DNA from: Ciborinia camelliae
Taxonomy: Eukaryota; Ascomycota; Leotiomycetes; Helotiales; Sclerotiniaceae
DNA length: 64,000 nucleotides
Direction: 5' to 3'
NCBI GenBank assembly: GCA_025890175.1
Contig: JANPYM010000006.1
Span: forward strand, 492,015 to 556,014
Below, one piece after another: positions 55,729-64,000 of the stretch (position 1 is the first letter of the stretch; each line of letters opens with the position of its first letter). A program made the translations under genes and the position numbers. The notes beneath the pieces are model-generated. The model searched no databases. It was not told where the DNA came from and saw only the letters and a list, made by a program, of their open reading frames with translations.

Positions 55729-55750
55729 TTGGCGGTTCAAGCCCACCCGA
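55729..55750 (+). repeat. 22-nt partial copy of the tRNA-Asn T-arm
   Basis: Matches 55541-55562 of the tRNA at 21 of 22 positions (TTGGCGGTTCAAGCCCACCCGA here). The remaining acceptor strand and the 5' half are absent, so it is a fragment and not a functional tRNA. Confidence 0.75.
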
Positions 55751-56208
55751 CCCGACTAGACTCGAACTTGTCAAAGTATACAGGTAGGTTCGTGTAAATA
55801 AGATGGATGAATGATGGATGATGGATGAATGATGGATGATGGATGAATGATGGATGATGGATGAATGATAATTAAGAGTTTTTGATATATATGTTTTATC
55901 TATTAACTATCTATCTAATACCTACCTAGGTATCTAGTACCTATCTATCTATCATCCATACACATCCATATCTAGGTACCTACCTACCTACCAATCTATA
56001 AACAAACCCCCAAATAAAGTCTCCCTCCCTATTTTCTTCCAACATTCAACTTTCCACTTTCCACCTTCCATATAACATACATACCAAATGACCTAGGTAT
56101 TTCCGAGATATATATATATGCCTTGACCAAGGGGTAGAAATATTAATTTAATTTAGTTTAGACGATTCCTACCTATGTAGGGTAGCTTAGCGTACGCGTC
56201 CGCGGGGC

Positions 56209-56283
56209 GGTAGTGGTAGTGGTAGGTAGAATAGTAGCTAGAAGACAGCTTCACTATATTCCACCACTACCACTACCACTACC
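56209..56283. repeat. Perfect 17-bp inverted repeat of GGTAGT words
   Basis: GGTAGTGGTAGTGGTAG (56209-56225) is complementary to 56267-56283. The 41-nt spacer contains its own small hairpin GAAG-ACAG-CTTC at 56241-56252. Confidence 0.85.
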
Positions 56284-56818
56284 ACCATAATCCAATCCAA
56301 TCCGATGCTTCCATCATACACCTGCTCGAAGTCATACATACCTATACTCTTGACAAGAAAGTATGTAAATCCATCTAGACACCGACACCCAATCAATCAA
56401 GTATCTTATCTACTTCTTTCTATCCTCTTAGAGACCTACTGTACATACCTATACCTATATACCTACCTATATATATATATACGTCTTATAAAAAAACTCG
56501 CAATGAATTAGATGTATAAATTCTAGAGATACATACTAAGTACATACATAGCACCCACGCACCCACGCACCCATCTATTTCTAAATTTCTCTCCTTCTAT
56601 GCATCTTATCCGTTCATCCGTTCATCCGTTTCCACAACCTTTGTTTGTTCATGGATAGGGATATGATGTGATATGATATGCATATCATCACATCATCAAT
56701 CCAGCGATCCGATCCGATCCGATCCAATTCACTCCCTCACACCCCTCCACATCACACATCACACAGAGCACCCAACACGAAACACCATCCATCATTCTAC
56801 ATGCCCCCAAAAAATAAT

Positions 56819-59800
56819 CTACAATTCCTTCGTAATCCTTGGTCTATCATCCCTCCTGTTTCCCACTCCCACTCCCACCCCCACTCCCAATCCCATGACG
56901 CCTCCTTGCTCTCCCTCCCTCTCAATCTCTCTCTCCACCATCTCGATACTACTCAAACTTGGAAACCTCTTACTGAAATCACTAAGATACTCTTCCTTTT
57001 CCTGAGATGTCATATCCGGTCTGGGTTGAATAGCAGGCCCCCCTCTACTAACCAAGTATGATGGTTTAGGCGGCGAATTATGAATACCAATACTACCCCC
57101 CGTATTCATATTATTGAGATGTGTAGGTTTAGGTGGAGCATTTGGTCTTGGTCCCGTTTTAGCAATTGGTAATTGAGGTTGAGGGGGAGTTTGTTGAGGG
57201 CGAGGTTTGATATAATTGAGATCCGAAGAAGGGACAGAAGGTTGAGTCGATTTTCGGATTACGGAAGGTTTGATGTATGGGTTCCCGGTTGGTAATGGGT
57301 TGGGCTGACCTGGTATATCTGTGTATCTTCCATAACCTTCTGCTGTTTTCTTTGGAGAAGGTTGTTGACTATTTTCATCTAGGAGACTTTTTACTTTGTG
57401 TTGAATACTTGCAGCTCGAGTGACACCACCAATACTCTTTGGGGCTGGTGCACCACCACGATCTGCAAGTCGTTTCCGATATTCGGCTGCTGCATCAGCA
57501 ACACGTTTTTCTTCAATTGATAACTTTCGTCGCTCAACTTCTCGTCTTTGTTCTGGTGTCATGTTATCATCTGTCGTTCCATCATCACTTCTACCATCGG
57601 TTGCCTCAGATCCAGCTATTGGTGTTAGATCACGTCGGTCAAGATCATGCAAAGGACTTGGGGTTCTAGGACCAGGTGGAGCACTGGCATTATTTTCAAA
57701 TCTCTTGAAAGCATCTCCAAACTTGCCAGCGAGTAGATTTTTGGTTCCCGATAACGACATCGATGGCATACTGGAACGTTTGGACTGCTTTGAGCCACTA
57801 CTGCGACGTCTATCTTTCTTGGTCTTTTCCTGATCTTCCATTGATTTGAGAAAGTCAACATTCGATTGTAAATCATCGTCATTTAGATCTGTAACGGCAA
57901 AATCTCTCAAATACGATGGGCTTCTCTGTGAATCAATTGAAGGGCGACCTTCCTTTTCTCGAAGGAAATCCATGTTGGATTCCAAGTATATACTAGATGG
58001 ACGCGATCGAGTCAAACCCGATTGGGTTCGAGGAATTGAGCTTTCGAGAACTTCATTGCTAGGTCTACTCATTTCGAGTGATGGTCTAGATGATGACGGG
58101 TGTCTGGCATGATTGGATGTTGGATTGTATGAAGAATTTCGAGTTAACCCAGGATTCACTGGTAAGAATTCCTGTGGTTCTAGAGTCGGTGTCCTAGATG
58201 GGGTTGCAACTTGGTTTCGTGGTAAACTAGCTGACCGATGATGGTCAGATGGAAGAAGACGTGGCGAAGCAGTGAAAGTAGGTGGCCGTGTATTTGAAGG
58301 TGGTGGAGTTGGTGTCGTCATTGTACCTTGTGATACATATGTGGATGGTTTCACACCAGGGTGAGTAGGTGTGGGTTGATATATCAAGTTTGACGGTACA
58401 TCCGATGTCTGAAGTTCTAGTGGATTGCTGGATAGAATTTGTTGCGCGCGAGATGGCTTGGTCATCGAAGCTGATGACCCTGGCCGGATTGACATGGCAA
58501 ATGCATCATCAGCCAATCTTTCTGTAACTCGTTTGCTAACAGGTTGTGACGGCTGTGAGGCTGATCCGAAGTCAAATTTGCCTCCATCATGCAATAATGA
58601 GAACTGATCTAAACTTGGAAATCGATTGGAAATTTCGTCCACAACAGGAGCAGGAGTTTTTGAATCCAAAGCGGCAAATGGATCACTAGCTGTGCCCCTC
58701 ATCGGAGACGGACTAGGCTTTGTGGGATGTGGCTGTGAACTGGCCGTAGGTCTACCCCTTCGCATTGGGACGACATCAGGAATAATCGTTTGATGTTGCG
58801 TTGGCGGCGCAAAAACCGCTCCCACAATTGGAGGTGATGCGGGAGATTCGGTGGTTGGTAATTGCTGATGTCGCCGCGATTCTGATTGAGTTCTTCCAGC
58901 ATATATCTAGTATGGTGAGTTTTTGATTGGTTGGAGGGAAGTGTATAAGAACATACATCTTTGATCGGAACCTCAATCCCTTGCATGAGACATGATTCCC
59001 GTAAAACCTGATATATATTGGGACGAGATGTTGGTTTCTCTTTCAACATGGATGCTAAACTTTGTTAGCATATATTCTTCCTATGCAAAGCGTAGCATTC
59101 AATGTACCTATTAAATTTTTAAGGGGATCAGAAAATATTGGATATGATGGGAATTTAAAGCTTGCATTTAGAATAGCAAGTTGTCCCTGAGCCTCGAACG
59201 GTGTGGTATAATAGCACAGCTTATATAGCAGCACACCTAATGCCCAAATGTCCGATTTCTCATCAATTGGTAGTTTCCTGTATACATCTATCATTTCAGG
59301 ACTCCTATATTGTAATGTTGTATGTTTCTGGACATCATCTTCGATCAATCTGCATTCAGCAGCAGTCGTAGCGGCAGGTCGAGGAGGTGCGGTGGAACCA
59401 AAGTCGCAGAGTTTAAATCTTCGAGAGGGGCCAGTGGAAGTTATGAGAACATTCTCGACTTTGAGATCTCGATGTAAAAGGGGAGGTTTGAGGTAGTGCA
59501 TGCAAGCCACTCCTTCTGCCACGTCTGAGAATATCTTCAGAATTTCTGGTTCGGTCAACCTGTTTTGAAGTCGAGTATTCATGAAATCGATCAAACCGCC
59601 CCCATTACAGAATTCCATAAGTAAGAATACCTCGTATCCTCCCCCCTTCAGCTGTGACGCATGTGAATCGTAATATGTAACGATTGGGCGGTGTCCCTTT
59701 AACTTCTTCATCGTTTCTACCTCGGTTCTCATATTTGCCAAATGTTCCTTATCGGGGACTGCGACTCGTTTCAATACAGCAATATCTGTCCCATCGATGG

Positions 59801-59999
59801 GTTTTGGCATTTTAACAAGATAGACATGGGCAAAACCTCCCTCCGAGAAGTACTTCTGAATAACGACCTTATGACTTCCTACTTGTATTTTTGTTCCTGG
59901 AGCAAAAGTTCCAGCTGGTGCCCCAGGATCAGTTATTGGTACAGGTCCCCCATAGACTGCAGGCCGAGGGGCGGTCGCTGGCACATTGTAAGATGCCAT
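56819..59999 (-). CDS. Ark1/Prk1/AAK1 (NAK) family serine/threonine kinase
   Basis: Exons 59108-59999, 58957-59054 and 56819-58906 (minus strand) give 1025 residues. The kinase regulates endocytosis and cortical actin by phosphorylating adaptor proteins. The catalytic domain spans about 40-330: Gly-loop EGGFAHVYLV, VAIK-like Lys77 in IAVLKRV, HRDLKVEN at 176-183, DFG at 199-201, and an activation segment ending QYRSPEMIDVYR. ALGVLLYKLCYYTTPFE is characteristic of the NAK family. The remaining 690 residues are Ser/Pro-rich and largely disordered, with a DPF motif (SDPFAAL) suited to adaptor or clathrin binding and many SP/TP sites. The frame is open to 60062 but no ATG lies above 59999, so that start is used. 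Confidence 0.94.
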
Positions 60000-62900
60000 G
60001 GTTGATTTGGCAGATGTCGAGCAAGATGAGGGCAGTGTAGAGCTAGAATTGAAAGTTGTCACCGCATTGAGTGAATTGAATCGGATTGTAGATGACTCAA
60101 ACCATTAAAATGATAGAAATGAAGGTTTACAAGATGCTTAAAGGTTGTTCAGAAGTTCGATGAGCACCTAGGAGATTCAACGGTCAACGTTCAACGTATA
60201 TTCAAGCTACTTTGACAGTAGAGGTAGAGTTTCGAGAACGATGAACGGGGCATATCCAGGCTGGCATTGATGCCATGGTTTAGCGTTGATGGTAAGCTGA
60301 CCGCCCTTTATTCTGCCAACTGCGGGCCACCCACCGATCGACCAATAGAAAGGAGAAGGGAACGTGTCTCACTGTAAATCACCTGCTTCTCTGTATGGAA
60401 TTCAGACTCAGATTCGGATATCATAGAGAGAGAAAAGGAGCGTGTGAACACAGTAGTAGTCATCGTTTCATTATATCAAGTGATTCAATGACAAATGATG
60501 GAGATGGAGTGATTTTGCGAGTAGAACCATTCATCTCATATCAATGATCATGAAGATATAAACTTTTCTTGTGCTTTGACAGTCACATACCTAGGTAGGT
60601 GTTCCCCGGTTTCGTGGGAGGGAATAAACTCAATAATAGAGGCATGTCAAGAATGATGATGCACTTTGCACTTGCCGTCTAACCTATTTAAGTATCACGA
60701 AAGAAATTTCTATTTTCATTGGTAGCTTTGGTAGCCCTGGAACACCAATTTGTTTTAAAGGGCAACACCGACATCGATCGCAGCAACAACTAACTGACTG
60801 GTCATTAATATCCCTTTATAGATGTTGCCCTATGTAACTAGGCCACGGCCAGCCTTATCAAGAAAGCCTCCTTCCCTTCCCTTCCCTTCGTCCCACCTAT
60901 AGGGAAATCTTGTTAAAGAGTTTATGGGAAGAGGCAATTGTTCGACCTAACCCCATGATGATTGTGATGTTGTAGTACCTAGTAGGTACAATGTTTCGAA
61001 TGTGTACTATGTACGAGGTAGACATCAATTGTGCTTTGCATCCGTAAGTACTACCTACATAGGTACCTAATAGGCACAGTATTCGGCTTCTAATGATGAA
61101 TGGACGTTATGTGGATGACTGGTAATAAACAATCGAGGGTATGCAGTACAGTACGTATGAACGGATGTTTGATCGAGGCCGGAAGTCCGGTTCCTTTTTT
61201 CTATTTCTGATATGTACCGGTAATTGATTCCATCCTCATATTCTTAGATTCATATCAATATGAGTTTTTACCATGGTGACCATGACATTCTTGACATTCA
61301 TGGCATTTATAGGTACTTGGGGTTATTTAGGTACTGTAACTGTTTGCTTTGTACAACAATTGCGATATGTATATCTCACGGCATTCATTACTTTCCTAGC
61401 AGCTCGCCGTCTCGTGAGGCTTATGTAGTTGGCGTTGCCATTGCCGTTGCCGTAAGACCATTGACATCTAGGCTCAATCTAGGCTCGGTCTCTTGAGTTC
61501 GATACCAAATGTAAAATGTAAAATGTGAAATGCATACAAAATATAAATGAGATCTGTCCTTTTTATTGGATGGCGATAATGTTCTAGGATAATGATCTGA
61601 GCGAATGTTTGCTTTATGGTCTTTGAACATACTATTACTATTACCTGGGTTAGCGGAGCTGTATTGAGGCTACTTGCTTTGAATACTAATACCTCCCTAG
61701 GTAGCAGGTACCTCCTCCCAACCTATGAAAATATAGATATGGAAATTAATCTCCGACGGAAGGAAAATGGAAGTGAAGAAAAGTATCTTAAAAAAGCAAA
61801 GATCTCTTAATAACCTTTCCAAAGTTAAAAGATGTTAGATATAATTAGATAAGTAGTAAATGGTTTTCAAATTACCAATGTTCGACTACCTAGGTAGGCA
61901 CAGTCAGTCAGTACGTATAATTTGAAGCTATTTGCTAGCTACTATCTAGGTAAGGAATAGCAAATACTAGGTAGATGAATATATTTATAACAATATTGAT
62001 TGTAAATCATTTATCAATTATTTTATATATATGTTTTTGTTAAATTGTCGTATTGTTAGTGAGAAGTACCTACCTTTGTTGTTGTTATTGTTCTTCTTCT
62101 CCCTCTTGTTCTTGTTTTCTATGTTCACTCTCGTCGTGACTTCACTCTTTCTTTCTTTCTTTCTTCCTTCCCTCCCTTCCCCTTCCCATTTTTTTTCTTT
62201 CCCAGCCATTATTCGTGATCTCCATTTTAGTAAAAGGCTTGAAGCAACTTCAACAGGGATATTGTACGGTTCAGCGCTAAGGATTTAAGCGAATTTGCGA
62301 AAATTATTGGGTTTTTCTGAATACTTAAGGAGCATAAAGGACGGCGACTCCCCGACCGACCATGCTGCTACCGGATACCATAAGATTGATAAGAACCACG
62401 AAAAATCCACACCAAGAAAGATTTCACCCAATCAACGAGCTCAACGAACCACACCCATCCACACCCACACTCACACCCACACACCCAAGTGACCCAACCC
62501 ATCACTCATCATCTGGGCATCCATCACATCCATCCATCACCCGTCAGCGAAGGCGAAAAAATTAAAATCAAGAAAAAAGTATAGTTTTTATTTACCCTTA
62601 CCTTACCCTTACCTTACCTTGCCTTACCCTTACGCTACCACCAATCAAAATACGGCTATAGCTGCCGTGTTTAAATTCCATCCCATCCAATCCCATCCCA
62701 TCCCATTCCCATTCCCATCCCATTCCCATCCCATCTCCCATCCCGCCTCGCATTCAAGGCTGAAAGGTTTAAGGTTACCATCCATTAGGACTACCATATT
62801 ACCATTACCATTACCATCACCACTGCCATTACCATCAACAACCTTGGAAATCCATAAACACGCCTCACCTACCTAGTTTTCAATATTTCACCATTGAACC

Positions 62901-63181
62901 CTTTTCGATTCCCATTTAATTTATTGCATTACGCCCTTAATAGATCTCATTCACTATTACAACTGCAACGGCTACATTCCTACACTATACACTAGGTATA
63001 CTCTATACTCTATACTACACTAGGTACAACATACTTTTCGCGGCGACTACGACCAAACGATAACGAAGTTGGATGGATTAACGAATTTCACGAAAATACT
63101 TACATGTTCTTATTCTTGGCATATATGGCGTTTTCCTTTTGAATCCTTTCATACAGATAATGAGCCAAACGCGTGTCGAAA
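60000..63181. other. Three-kilobase intergenic region between divergent kinase and MOT1
   Basis: No gene, tRNA or long repeat is convincing. Short features: CCCTT repeats at 60873-60888; TACCTAGG words at 60588-60598 and 61888-61898; CTTTCTTTCTTTC at 62147-62165; ACACCCACACTC words at 62450-62490; and CCATCCCATCCCATTCCC repeats at 62681-62740. The last part is a plausible leader of MOT1. Confidence 0.5.
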
Positions 63182-64000
63182 ATGGCATCAAGGTAATGTT
63201 TCACCTCCCACACGCCCCAACATTAGTTGTGAACAATGCGGCCGCATTGCATTTGATGGTGCATTCGGGAATTAATTGCGGATTTGCTGACATGATCATC
63301 CCTTGAAAATAGATTGGATCGACTTGTCACGTGAGTACCTTCATCTTCATCTCTTGGTTACTCCATCTCCATGTTTGGTTGAGATGATCCTTGAAAGTCT
63401 TTTCCGCCATGGGAAATTCTCGGGATGGAAGATCCTTAAAGATCCATGTGGAAATATGATCGTTCCAAACAAGAGTCTCCTATTCTCCCCTCCTTCATAC
63501 TAACATCTTAATCTAGGCTACTGGAAACAGGCAGCACTCCATTAATTAGGAATACTGCGGCTCAACAATTGGCTGATGTACAGAAAGCACATCCTGAAGA
63601 ACTTTTTAATTTACTAACAAGAGTTGTACCGTATCTTCGTCATAAAACCTGGGATACACGAACAGCTGCAGCCAAAGCATTAGCTGGGATTGTTGATAAT
63701 GCAGAAAAGTATGACCCAAATGGTGACGACGAGCCAGTGAAAGATGATTCGAAGAATGAAGAGTCTGGAATCAAGAAGGAAGAAGCTGTAGAGCCAATAC
63801 CACTTGCCGAAGGACAACTGAGTCTCGATACGCTCGATATCGTATCAATCCTCAAATATGGAAAGGAGCTTGTTCGTGGTGGAGATAGAGGTCATGATTG
63901 GGCCCTCGCTTCTTTGGATCCCGCTCAACGACTCGCTCACCAGAAGAAGACTCTTGCTGGACGACTCGGTCTTCTTGGTGCCTACACTGAAGAGGAACTT
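63182..64000 (+). CDS. mot1: Mot1/BTAF1, TBP-removing SNF2-family ATPase, N-terminal part (runs off window)
   Basis: Exons 63182-63192, 63313-63330 and 63517-64000 (continuing) give the first 171 residues. The spliced start MASRLDRLVTLLETGSTPLIRNTAAQQLADVQ is highly characteristic of Mot1 (longest contiguous piece from exon 3: LLETGSTPLIRNTAAQQ). HEAT-repeat helices follow (ELFNLLTRVVPYLRHKTWDTRTA), with an acidic insertion and GHDWALASLDPAQRLAHQ. Mot1 uses ATP to strip TATA-binding protein from DNA. The catalytic domain lies beyond the window. The first two coding exons are only 11 and 18 nt, with donors GTAATG and GTGAGT and acceptors ATAG and CTAG. The ATG has A at minus 3 and G at plus 4. 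Confidence 0.93.

Larger units (their letters stand above)
55568..56818. other. Intergenic region with microsatellites
   Basis: GATGGATGAATGATG arrays lie at 55804-55868. TACCTA runs occur at 55920-55990 and 56440-56470. No gene is seen. Confidence 0.55.

Overview
The window is nuclear DNA of a filamentous ascomycete (Pezizomycotina). The evidence is short GT-AG introns of about 50-190 nt in most genes, an intron-bearing nuclear tRNA-Asn, and fungal-type proteins: extracellular GH32 invertase, Cdh1, Pam18, branchpoint-bridging protein, Gfd2-like exonuclease, Ark/Prk kinase and Mot1. The gene-poor stretches are AT-rich and full of CCTA/TAGG-type microsatellites and the palindromic word TACCTAGGTA. 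That style fits Leotiomycetes such as the Sclerotiniaceae, but the class assignment is inference and no database was searched.

Layout. 0-8.5 kb: a small secreted protein (+), an extracellular invertase (-) with a decayed three-unit repeat in its upstream region, and the long leader of CDH1. 8.5-17 kb: CDH1 (+), a six-exon DEDDh exonuclease of the Gfd2/YDR514C type (+) and the mitochondrial import J-protein PAM18 (-). 17-20.8 kb: gene-free and dense in minisatellites. 20.8-28 kb: a TPR/SET/MYND-like protein (-), a PHO13-type HAD phosphatase (-) and 6-phosphogluconolactonase (+). 28-34 kb: repeat-rich, with one small two-exon Cys-rich gene (-). 34-42.5 kb: a C45 acyltransferase (+), a nested hairpin array, a Ure2/GstA-type GST (-) and branchpoint-bridging protein (+). 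43.8-52 kb: a 1491-residue coiled-coil protein (-), a PaxU/DUF829 hydrolase (-) and a GT8 glycosyltransferase (-). 52.5-55 kb: a broken 2EXR/F-box-like gene and further decayed coding sequence. 55.4-64 kb: tRNA-Asn(GTT), an Ark1/Prk1-family kinase (-) and the first 171 codons of MOT1 (+, running off the window).

The genes are mostly unrelated housekeeping functions (cell cycle, splicing, mitochondrial import, pentose phosphate pathway, basal transcription, endocytosis). Lifestyle-linked genes are interspersed: secreted protein, invertase, GST, C45 acyltransferase and PaxU-like hydrolase. There is no biosynthetic cluster, CRISPR array or complete transposon. Exon-intron structures were built by hand from splice motifs and reading-frame continuity. 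The most unusual non-genic object is at 35841-36166: a 44-bp hairpin unit repeated almost four times and bracketed by perfect 15-bp inverted repeats.
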